Shown: positions 26,392 through 35,000 of the stretch, in pieces | Numbering within the stretch: the stretch's first letter is position 1 | How the letters are laid out: each line of letters begins with the position of its first letter | Assembly (NCBI GenBank): GCA_017560905.1 | Contig: JAFZEA010000030.1 | Location: forward strand, 1-54,446 | Reading direction: 5' to 3' | Source of the DNA: Clostridia bacterium | Lineage (GTDB): Bacteria > Bacillota > Clostridia > Oscillospirales > QAKW01 | Length of the DNA: 54,446 bases | Notes under the pieces: model-generated | The model's database searches: none | What the model was told of the DNA's origin: nothing | What the model saw: only the letters and a program-made list of their open reading frames with translations | Position numbers and translations under genes: made by a program

Positions 26392-27666
26392 ATGGTTAAA
26401 GCTGTAGTCGGTGCCAACTGGGGCGACGAAGGAAAAGGCAAGATCACTGATGTACTAGCTCGCGATGCACAGATCGTTGTGCGCTTTCAGGGAGGTGCCA
26501 ATGCCGGACATACCATTAAAAACAAATACGGCAAATTTGCCTTGCATACTCTGCCCAGCGGCGTATTCAATGACGGTGTTATCAACTGCATCGGTAACGG
26601 TGTAGCACTGGATGCCGAAAAGCTTATGAAAGAGTATCAGAGTGTTGTGGATGCAGGTGTCCCTGCACCTCGTCTGATGATTTCCGAGCGTGCTCAGTTG
26701 GTTATGCCCTATCATGTATTGCAGGACGTATATGAAGAAGAGCGTTTGGGTAAAGCCAGCTTCGGCTCCACCAAGAGCGGTATCGCACCTTTCTATTCCG
26801 ATAAATATGCAAAGATCGGCTTTCAGGTCTGCGAGCTGTTCGACGAGGACAGACTCAAAGAAAAGCTGGAGCGTGTTCTGGAAGTTAAGAACATCCTCTT
26901 TAAAAATCTTTACAACAAGGAGCCTCTGGATGTAGACGAGGTCTTTGCCACCATGCTGAAATGGCGTGACGGCATCGCCCCCTTTGTGGGCGACGTCAGA
27001 AAGCTCATCTGGAATGCCGAAAAAGAAGGTCAGACCGTACTGCTGGAAGGTCAGCTCGGTTCTCTCAAGGACACCGATCACGGCATCTATCCTATGGTCA
27101 CCTCCTCCTCCACTGTTGCAGGCTTCGGTGCCATCGGTGCCGGTGTACCCCCCTATGCGATCAAGGAGATCTATACCGTTATCAAGGCCTACTCTTCCGC
27201 TGTCGGTGCAGGCGCATTCGTCAGTGAGATTTTCGGCGAAGAAGCTGATAAGATGCGTACCAACGGCGGTGACGGCGGCGAATTCGGTGCCACCACAGGT
27301 CGTCCCCGCAGAATGGGTTGGTTTGACTGTGTCGCCACCCGTTACGGTTGCGAAGTACAGGGCACTACCCACGGTGTACTTACCGTTGTAGATGCACTGG
27401 GCTATCTCGACGAGATCAAGGTCTGTGTCGGTTACGAGATCGACGGCAAAGTGACCAAAGATTTTCCCGTCACTCCCCTGCTTGAAAAAGCCAAGCCCGT
27501 ACTGCTCACCCTGCCCGGTTGGAAGTGTGACATCACAGGTATTACGGAATACGACAAGTTGCCCGAAAATTGCCGCAAATACATTGAGTTTATCGAAAGT
27601 GAGATCGGTTTCCCCATCACCATCGTTTCCAACGGTCCGGCCAGAGAAGACATTATTTACAGATAA
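26392..27666 (+). CDS. purA: Adenylosuccinate synthetase
   Basis: A 424-aa GTP-dependent enzyme joining IMP and aspartate, the first committed step to AMP. The N-terminal P-loop GANWGDEGKGKITD carries the catalytic Asp; GGANAGHTI has the catalytic His. GSTKSGIAPFYSDKYAKIG and TTGRPRRMGWFDCVATRYG are further family signatures. ATG 26392 follows AAAGGA with 9-base spacing; ATG 26383 is in frame but touches the RBS. A strong terminator follows, so it is a single-gene unit. Confidence 0.97.
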   Translation: MVKAVVGANWGDEGKGKITDVLARDAQIVVRFQGGANAGHTIKNKYGKFALHTLPSGVFNDGVINCIGNGVALDAEKLMKEYQSVVDAGVPAPRLMISERAQLVMPYHVLQDVYEEERLGKASFGSTKSGIAPFYSDKYAKIGFQVCELFDEDRLKEKLERVLEVKNILFKNLYNKEPLDVDEVFATMLKWRDGIAPFVGDVRKLIWNAEKEGQTVLLEGQLGSLKDTDHGIYPMVTSSSTVAGFGAIGAGVPPYAIKEIYTVIKAYSSAVGAGAFVSEIFGEEADKMRTNGGDGGEFGATTGRPRRMGWFDCVATRYGCEVQGTTHGVLTVVDALGYLDEIKVCVGYEIDGKVTKDFPVTPLLEKAKPVLLTLPGWKCDITGITEYDKLPENCRKYIEFIESEIGFPITIVSNGPAREDIIYR

Positions 27667-27678
27667 CAAAAACATCAT

Positions 27679-27720
27679 AAAAAATCTGCAACTCCGGATT
27701 CCGGAGTTGCAGATTTTTGC
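27679..27720 (+). terminator. Terminator of purA
   Basis: AAAATCTGCAACTCCGG pairs with CCGGAGTTGCAGATTTT around a short loop, followed by a T-rich tail. Confidence 0.85.
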
Positions 27721-27745
27721 TTTGCTTTAGGTTTGAAAGTGAGAA

Positions 27746-28135
27746 TTATTTTTTTAAAGAAGCGATGATTTTACTTGCCGGTCGCTCATAGCCTTCCGGC
27801 AGATAATGTACACCGGCCCTCATCAACGCTTTGGCCAAGCGGACAAAATGAGCTTCGTCTTTGATCTTTTCTTGGGTGAGGATAGCCGTAAAAAGCTTAG
27901 CCTTATCACTGCCGTGATAGTCAGTGCCTGCAGTTTTGAGCAAACCGTAAAAGTCAGCATACAGCTTCGCCATTTCGTTTTCCTCGGGCGTGCAGGCGCC
28001 CTTCTGTCACAGTTTATATTACCGCACAAAAAATAATTGGCAATAAACACACCGTCATAGCCATTACTCTTATAAACTTCCAAAGTTCCCCGCACTGTTT
28101 TTTGCGCACTTGCTTACAGGATAAGTGTGCAGATG
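27746..28135 (-). pseudogene. Decayed PHP-domain phosphoesterase gene
   Basis: Three pieces in different minus-strand frames line up with one PHP-family protein: HLHTYPVSKCAKN near 28130-28090 (the HxH metal motif), EVYKSNGYDGVFIANYFLCG near 28080-28020, and LLKTAGTDYHGSDKA in 27973-27746 (the late Asp-x-His motif). Frames change at least twice, and the central ~120 residues are missing. Intact PHP proteins are metal-dependent phosphoesterases. It occupies the whole purA-GNAT gap. Confidence 0.6.
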
Positions 28136-28152
28136 GGTCTAATATTTATATT

Positions 28153-28620
28153 TCAAAGAATTTCCTCCATATATACTTTTTGCGGCAAAAGCCCCATTTT
28201 CTCATAAAACCTCATTGCTCCGGGGTTACACGTCCAGACGTTGAGGGTGATGTTGTAGCATCCCTCTTTTTTGGCATAATCTTTAATAAATGCATACATC
28301 TGCTGACCGATTCTCTGCCCCCGTACCGTTTCATCCACACAGAGATCATCTATGTAAAGCGTTTTTCTGTCTGCAAGACAGCTTTGCCCTTGCACCATCT
28401 TCAAAACGCCAAATAAGTGCGCCAAAATCTTGTTTCCCAGCACACCTACAAATATCGGGCGGCTGTTGTCCGCTATGATCTTTTGGAGTTGAACATCGGT
28501 ATATTTTTTGGCATTGGGGCGAAAGATATCCGGTCGTCCTTTATGATGCACCCCCGCCACCTGATACAGCAACCTGTTGATCTGCGCTATATCCTCGACT
28601 GTCGCTCTTCTAATTTCCAT
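28153..28620 (-). CDS. GNAT family N-acetyltransferase
   Basis: A 155-aa acetyltransferase. MEIRRATVEDIAQINRLLYQ is a typical GNAT opening. The acetyl-CoA loop VRGQRIGQQMYAFI matches motif A (R/Q-x-x-G-x-G/A), and NPGAMRFYEKMGLLPQ matches motif B. The acceptor cannot be predicted. AAAGGGGAG precedes ATG 28620, and a TATAAT box lies just upstream on the minus strand. Confidence 0.92.
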   Translation of the reverse strand: MEIRRATVEDIAQINRLLYQVAGVHHKGRPDIFRPNAKKYTDVQLQKIIADNSRPIFVGVLGNKILAHLFGVLKMVQGQSCLADRKTLYIDDLCVDETVRGQRIGQQMYAFIKDYAKKEGCYNITLNVWTCNPGAMRFYEKMGLLPQKVYMEEIL

Positions 28621-28688
28621 ACGCTCTCCCCTTTGAATTTTTCTTTTATTATAGCAGACTTTTTTTCATTTGAAAAGAGGGAGTATTC

Positions 28689-28717
28689 TTGACTTACATC
28701 GTCCGGCATACTATAAT
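28689..28717 (+). promoter_or_regulatory. Promoter of the PhnP-like/ABC exporter unit
   Basis: TTGACT (28689-28694), 17-base spacer, TATAAT (28712-28717). Confidence 0.65.
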
Positions 28718-28746
28718 AATTATATATTCAGAAAGGAGCAATTAAT

Positions 28747-29580
28747 GTGAAGCTTCAATATCTTGGCACCGCAGCGGCAGAGGGCATACCTGCCATTTTC
28801 TGTACCTGCGAAACCTGCCGTCTTGCCCGTAAGACGGGAGGCAAAAATATCCGCACACGTTCCCAGGCATTGATAGATGATCAGCTGATGATCGATTTCC
28901 CTGCCGACACCTATTTGCACTGTACGGCCCACGGCATCGACCTGACAAATATACATCATTATCTCATCACGCACACGCACGCAGACCACCTCTATCCGAT
29001 GGACCTGCATATGCTGCGCCGTGGCTTTGCAAACTTGCCTGCGGATCATCCCCCTTATCACTTCTGGGGCGGCAAGGAAATGGTTGAAATGCTGCAGCCT
29101 TATGTCGACATCGACAGAATGGACGGCAGACTGATTCTTCACGAGTTGACCATCGGCGTTCCGACTATGGTCGGTGAGCATTTGGTCACCGCTTTCCCCG
29201 CTCAGCACGGCACTGTCAGCCCCTATATTTACCTGATCGAGAGAAACGGTAAGTCTTTGCTGTATGCCAATGACACGGGCGCACTTTTGCCCGATGTATG
29301 GGACTATCTCTTTAAAGCGCGTCAACATCTGAGTGCCGTCAGTATGGACTGTACCCACGGCAATAAGCTTGTAACCAAAGAGGGCGCAGGCCATATGGGA
29401 TTTGTCAATATTCAGGAGATCTGTGCCACCTTGGAGCAAAAGGGTCATATCGACTTTTTGACCAAGCGTATCGTCAACCATTTTTCGCACAACCACCCGC
29501 AAGTCAACTACACAGACCATGCCGTCTATGAGGACAAAGGATATATTATGTCCTATGACGGCTTGGTGGTAGAAATTTAA
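28747..29580 (+). CDS. MBL-fold metallohydrolase, PhnP-like
   Basis: A 277-aa metallo-beta-lactamase-fold protein. Metal ligands: ITHTHADHLYPMDLHM (HxHxDH), later DCTHGNK, and FSHNHPQVNYTDH near the C-terminus. CTCETCRLARKTGGKN near residues 19-34 adds a Cys pair as in PhnP-type phosphodiesterases. The natural substrate is unknown; PhnP itself acts on cyclic phosphate esters, but no other phn gene is nearby. GTG 28747 has GGAG 8 bases upstream; an ATG two bases earlier would stop at once. The stop codon overlaps a possible ATG of the ABC gene. Confidence 0.9.
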   Translation: MKLQYLGTAAAEGIPAIFCTCETCRLARKTGGKNIRTRSQALIDDQLMIDFPADTYLHCTAHGIDLTNIHHYLITHTHADHLYPMDLHMLRRGFANLPADHPPYHFWGGKEMVEMLQPYVDIDRMDGRLILHELTIGVPTMVGEHLVTAFPAQHGTVSPYIYLIERNGKSLLYANDTGALLPDVWDYLFKARQHLSAVSMDCTHGNKLVTKEGAGHMGFVNIQEICATLEQKGHIDFLTKRIVNHFSHNHPQVNYTDHAVYEDKGYIMSYDGLVVEI

Positions 29581-29618
29581 TGCGGGCCCGCGGATACGGA
29601 GCCCCGCCGGGAGTAGAA

Positions 29619-31505
29619 ATGCGGGACAAACTCCGACCTAAACCACCCCAAAACTTAAAAGACGTACCCCGTTATCTTAAGGAGACCATCGGCGGCACCT
29701 TGTACCGCTTGTTTTACATCTTTTCTCTGGTATGGGAATGCCGTCCCTTTACAATGATCTTTATGATCGTTATGATGATCATTGACGGTGTTATGCCCAC
29801 CATAGGTACATTGATCACCGCCAATCTGGCAGGTAGAGTTGTAGAGAGCTTTTCACAGCCCGTCAACCTTTTATTCCCGTTGGCGCTTCACTTTGGCTAC
29901 ACCTTTGTCAACTCTGCCTTGAGCAATCTGAATAATATGATCACTACGCTGACAGGTGAAGCGGTCGCCAACCATATCAAAGTTAAAATTATGAACAAGG
30001 CCAAAACCGTTGACGTAGCCTCCTTTGATATGCCCGAATTTTATGCCCGTCTGGAAAACGCCAACCGTGAAGCCAGTATGCGCCCTATCAATATTCTGCG
30101 CTCTTCCTTCAATCTGGTCAGCCGCGTCATTTCTATGGTAAGCTACGTTGTACTGTTGACCGGTATTATCGGACGCCTACCCTCTATCAGCTATCTTTTG
30201 CTGGTGCTCTGCGTTGTTTTCAACGGAGCCTCTGCTCTGGTCAGCTTTTTCTACAAAAAGAAATATCACTCCTATATGTTCCACCGTTCCAAGGATCGCC
30301 GTCAGATGAGTTATTACAGTGATCTGATGGTCAACAAGGATATGGTCAAGGAGATTCGTTTGTTTGACCTGTCTGATCTTCTGATCGGTCGCTACCGCAA
30401 CGTTTTTAAAGGATATTATCAAGGTCTTCGTAAGCTGACCATTCAAGAGAATATTGCTCACATACTGATGACGATCACCACCACTGTTGTCAACGGTTTT
30501 CTCTTTTATCTCATTGCCACCAACGTCAATCTGATGGAGGAATACACAGCCTATACCGGTGCGCTCAACTCGCTGTCCACTGTGCTGGCCGGCTTTTTGA
30601 CCAGCGTCACCAGTATTTATGAGGGCTCACTGTTTATCGAAAATATGATTCTCTTTATGAAAGAGGAGCAAACGGTCAAGCCCTCTGTTCCCGATCCCGC
30701 CATTCCCACGGCAGGCATCGGACACACCATCGAATTGCGTAATGTTTCCTTCCGCTATCCCGGCACAAATCGGGACGTACTTAAAAATCTGAATTTCACC
30801 TTTTCGGCCGGTAAAACGGCGGTGCTTGTCGGTTTGAACGGTGCAGGAAAAACCACACTCATCAAGCTGATCACCCGTCTGTACGACCCCACTGAGGGCG
30901 AAATTTTATTGGATGGCAAGGACATTCGACAGTACGACCTCAAAGCGCTGTACCGTCTGTACGGCATCATCTTCCAGGATTTCGGGAAATACGCCGAAAC
31001 GGTCAACACCAATATCATCTTTGGTCAGTTGGATGTTTCACCCGATGAACAGCACATTTTAGAGGCCGCCAAAGCCTCGGGTGCCGATGACTTTATCAGT
31101 CGCTTGCCGCTGGGTTACGAAACTCCCTTGACTCGTTTCTTTGAGGAAGGCGGCATTGAGCTCTCCATCGGTCAGTGGCAAAAGCTCAGTATCGCTCGTG
31201 CCTTTTATTCCGAGGCCGATATCCTTATACTGGATGAGCCCACCGCCTCGCTTGATCCTATGGCAGAGCAGGAAATTTACAACCAGTTTGATCGTCTGCG
31301 CAAGGATAAAACGAGTGTATTCGTATCACACCGCCTGTCCTCCGCCACCACAGCAGATGTCATTGTGGTACTGGAAAACGGTGAGATCGTTGAAAGTGGC
31401 TCTCACGAAGAGCTGATGGCTCTTAGCGGAAAATATCACAAGTTATTCTCCACCCAAGCCGCCCGTTACCAAGAAAATCGAACACTTACACCTGCAGAAA
31501 ACTAA
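29619..31505 (+). CDS. ABC exporter, fused permease and ATPase
   Basis: A 628-aa half-transporter that probably works as a homodimer. Residues about 30-330 hold five or six membrane segments (IFMIVMMIIDGVMPTIGTLI). The nucleotide-binding domain has Walker A GLNGAGKTTLIK (near residue 405), Q-loop IIFQDFGKYAET, signature LSIGQWQK (Ile replaces the usual first Gly of LSGGQ), Walker B ILILDEPTASLDP, and H-loop VFVSHRLS. ATG 29619 follows GGGAG at 5 bases; ATG 29580 overlaps the previous stop and gives 13 extra residues, so either may be used. Substrate unknown. Confidence 0.9.
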   Translation: MRDKLRPKPPQNLKDVPRYLKETIGGTLYRLFYIFSLVWECRPFTMIFMIVMMIIDGVMPTIGTLITANLAGRVVESFSQPVNLLFPLALHFGYTFVNSALSNLNNMITTLTGEAVANHIKVKIMNKAKTVDVASFDMPEFYARLENANREASMRPINILRSSFNLVSRVISMVSYVVLLTGIIGRLPSISYLLLVLCVVFNGASALVSFFYKKKYHSYMFHRSKDRRQMSYYSDLMVNKDMVKEIRLFDLSDLLIGRYRNVFKGYYQGLRKLTIQENIAHILMTITTTVVNGFLFYLIATNVNLMEEYTAYTGALNSLSTVLAGFLTSVTSIYEGSLFIENMILFMKEEQTVKPSVPDPAIPTAGIGHTIELRNVSFRYPGTNRDVLKNLNFTFSAGKTAVLVGLNGAGKTTLIKLITRLYDPTEGEILLDGKDIRQYDLKALYRLYGIIFQDFGKYAETVNTNIIFGQLDVSPDEQHILEAAKASGADDFISRLPLGYETPLTRFFEEGGIELSIGQWQKLSIARAFYSEADILILDEPTASLDPMAEQEIYNQFDRLRKDKTSVFVSHRLSSATTADVIVVLENGEIVESGSHEELMALSGKYHKLFSTQAARYQENRTLTPAEN

Positions 31506-31507
31506 AC

Positions 31508-31545
31508 AAAAAATACCATATTTCAAATGAAATATGGTATTTTTT
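31508..31545. terminator. Bidirectional terminator, repeat of the 22730 hairpin
   Basis: AAAAAATACCATATTTC, loop AAAT, then the exact 17-bp complement ending in T6. It lies between convergent genes, and its core arms match those at 22730-22773. Confidence 0.85.
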
Positions 31546-31609
31546 CGTTGTGTGAGCCTTCTTTTGTAGGCCGCCTTTTTATGTTTAGGACTGTCTGTCC
31601 CCTATTAAT

Positions 31610-31999
31610 TTATTTTTCTGCGAAAAATTCAACTTCCTCACCCAACACGCCTCTGCAAAATGCGATGCGCGCAGGATAGGGCGGCTCGGAGCCTATCACA
31701 ATATCTTTCGGCTCCATGATGATCTCAAAGCCCGCATTTCGAACTTTTTCAATATGTCCGTCTACGTCATCGGTCGCAAAAGCGATGTGGTGCACGGCTC
31801 CCACCGTCGGCTTCTCTGCGGCGTCGGCAAAAATCTCCAGCAGTCCTGCGCCTGTGTCAAGCATCACGATCGGGCTTTCCTCGCTGCCCCAGCGACGGAC
31901 TTCTGTGAGTCCCAACAGCTCACCGTAAAAATACAACACTTTGTTAAACTCATCGACTCCTTGCGCCTTGATGGCAATATGATGAATACCGGTAATCAT
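31610..31999 (-). CDS. VOC (glyoxalase-like) superfamily protein
   Basis: A 129-aa single-module VOC protein. It opens ITGIHHIAIKAQGVDEFNKV, has FYGELLGLTEVRRWG, AVHHIAFATDDVDGHIEKV, and ends with a GEEVEFFAEK metal-site Glu. The His-Glu-His-Glu metal layout of the fold looks intact. Possible roles include lactoylglutathione lyase-like or epimerase activity; the family is too broad to choose. ATG 31999 follows AAGGAG; an in-frame extension to 32023 enters the neighbouring terminator. Confidence 0.88.
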   Translation of the reverse strand: MITGIHHIAIKAQGVDEFNKVLYFYGELLGLTEVRRWGSEESPIVMLDTGAGLLEIFADAAEKPTVGAVHHIAFATDDVDGHIEKVRNAGFEIIMEPKDIVIGSEPPYPARIAFCRGVLGEEVEFFAEK

Positions 32000-32021
32000 A
32001 GTCGCTCTCCTTATCTTGTTC

Positions 32022-32056
32022 AAAAAGCCTCTGACATTGTCAGAGGCTTTTTGTGT
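32022..32056 (-). terminator. Terminator of the first SLH gene
   Basis: AAAAAGCCTCTGAC pairs with GTCAGAGGCTTTTT. It ends leftward transcription of the SLH gene just before the VOC gene. Confidence 0.8.
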
Positions 32057-32058
32057 AA

Positions 32059-35000
32059 TTACTTAATGTAGTTTACGTAGAAGTTCATAATGAGCTTTGC
32101 TGTTTCAGCGCGGGTTGCCGTATCAATGGGACGGAATGTACCGGCCGAATCACCGTTTATAATAGCGGCACGCTGGCAGGTATATACATCCTTCTTAGCC
32201 CAAGTAGCGATCTTGGCATCGTCTTTAAAGGTCTTCTTAACTTCTTTATTCTCCAACTCGATCTCTGCAAAATCCGCATAGGAAATGATCATCTTACACA
32301 TTTCCTGTCGGGTGATGGCGCGGTCGGGCTGGAATACATAGTTGCCTGTACCCTGAACGATACCGCTGACTCTTGCCCACTCAATATAGCCGAAGTAATA
32401 AGCGTTGTCCTTAACATCCTCGAAGTAGGCGTTGGTGTACTGGCTGGCATCAACACCGGTCAGTCTGCCCAGGATGGTTACAAACATACCACGGCTGGTG
32501 GTCATATCGGGAGTGAAGTGAGTTGCATCTGTTCCGTTTACCAGACCGGCGTTATACATAAAGTTAACAGCCTTGGCATACCAGATATTTGCAGGTACGT
32601 CTACGAAATTGTTGCCCTGATCGATCAACTGCTCAAGAATGTCGGTCTTCAGTACGATGCCGCAGTCCACACATTCCTTGACACGCTTGCCGCTGGCAAG
32701 AGTGGTAGCGATCTTGGTGATCTTCCACTTGCCTGCGGTATGGCCGGTAGCGGCATAAGCTTCCGTGCGGTCATAACCGCAAACGGCACACTCATATACA
32801 CGCTCGCCGTCTTCTGTGCAGGTAGCGGGAGTAGATGTGACAAATACATCTCTATGACCCAACTTGGTCAGTACCTTGCTGTCAACCACGTCACCGCACA
32901 TCCGGCAAATGTACTCACTGTAACCGTCGGTATCACAACCGGCAGGTACAACAACGACCCAAACGTAGCTGTGAGAGATGGTGGGCAGTGTATCGCTGGC
33001 CAATACCTCAAGGCAGACTGTACAGCTTCTGGTCTTGTAACCAACGTCTTCGCAGGTGGGATAAGCATCAGTGTGCCATATGCCCATCACATGACCGGTG
33101 GCATAAATGGTTTCTACGCCACTCTGTCCGCAGTTCAGACAATATATACCCATAAGACCGTCAGTGGTACAAGTAACGGGAGTCAGAATTCCGGTTTCAA
33201 TGTTGTTATGAGGCAGTTTTACGATTATAGAGCTGTTGCAGATGTCACCGCAATCGGCACAGATCTGATACTTAACACCGTCCTCCAGACAGTCAGGCTC
33301 AACCTCTACGAACCATTCGCCTGTAGTGTTTTCGTGTGTACAGTATCCGATGCTGATCAGCTCAGTATCCTCGGCACCGCAGTACCGGCAGTAATGTGCC
33401 TTAAATCCTTCGATAGTGCCGGTGGCAGGGATGACCACGATGTAGTCCTCAGACCAGATGTGCTCGATAATTGCGATTGGCTCTTGATCGACAGCTCGGC
33501 AAAACGTACAATTACGCTCGCGCAGACCCTCGGAAATACAGGTAACATTAATGATGTTGGTCCAGCTATCCCAAACGTGACCGCCCCTGTTTTCAAGAAC
33601 CTGAACGGATTCGGCGCCGCAAACGGAGCAGTAGCTGGTCATAGCGCCGTCTTCGGTACAGTTGGGATAAACAGTGATAACGCCATCTCCATAGCTATGG
33701 TTGCCGCGACCCGGAATGATCTCGGCAATAACCTCGTTGTTGTTGGGGCAGTAATACTTGATGTAACCGTCGCCGCAGGTAGGATCCTTAACATCAAAAG
33801 GTGTTTCGGACAGATAGCAATCTGTATGGTCACAGTAAGGACGGATATTGAGTGCATAGGTAAGACCGTCAGCAGTTTCGCCATTGATCTTGATGATCTC
33901 AAGCTCAGCGGTAGCAAAGCCTGCGGTCATGGGAACTGCGTTGTAGTAAACGTCTTGACCGACGGTAACCTTGAACATCATACCATAAGCGGTATTGAGG
34001 TAGTAATAAGCGTCTGTGGTGGTAGTAGTTAGATATTCAACTACATCTGTAGACTCGACCACTGCTTTGTCACTCAGGATATTTTCCAGAGCAAACTCTT
34101 CGTCAACGTAGTTTGCAGCATACTCAACACCGCCGATCACTACGGTAGAGTAATTGTCGCCATTTGACAACAGTACGGGCACGTTGCCGTTGCTGTAAGC
34201 TACGATGCTGCCCAGTGCGTAGTCGGTGTTACCAAAGTTGTAGTCAAAGCCATTAAAGGTATTGTTCTCGGAAGCATCTACCAGACCAGCGTTCTGATTC
34301 TGAATTGCATAAGCAAGCGTAGCAGCATCGTTGGTGTCAAAGGTGTTGTTCTTCAGAGTAATGGTCAGTTCTTCCTGACCTTCCTTTTCGCCGGTAACAA
34401 TGTAGGCATTACCTACTGTACCATCGGCAATAGCAAAGGTATTGTCAGAGAATACGATATCGGCAGTGGCTACGGTAGCACCCACGCCGGCAGTGCTTAC
34501 GAAATCGCCGATATAAATCATATCGGAACAACCGTCAAGCAGGAAATCGTTGTTATCCACTTCGATGCTGACGGGAATATCAGCCGCAGTGGCCATATCG
34601 GTAAAAGTAACCTTGCCGACAATGGTGTTGTTGTAAATATTCAGATCAAGGCCGGTGGAATAGGTTGTTGTGCTGCCGTCGTTGCCCAGAGTAAGATACA
34701 TAGCGTTACTCTTGTCGTTATCGCACAGCATAACGTTGTTGTAAATGTTAACGTCCTCCAGATGTCCGGCGGTGATGATGTTGCTGGCATTGGTAGAAGC
34801 CAGTTCAAAGAAGTTGTCAGCAACTTCGATATTGGTTCTGACACCGTTCTTGGAACCGATAAACTGATCGTTGATATCGGTCAGCTTGATGGGATTTAGA
34901 ATATCGGTGACAGAATTTACAACCTTGACCAGACTGCTGTAGCCTCTCAAATTGGCAGCAGTATTTACGATCTTGGTCATGCCGGCAAAGGCAACACCAT

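Noticed and set aside
32600-33850. CRISPR or simple DNA tandem repeat in the Cys-repeat region
   Set aside because: The repeats exist at protein level only; the DNA units are too divergent and unevenly spaced.
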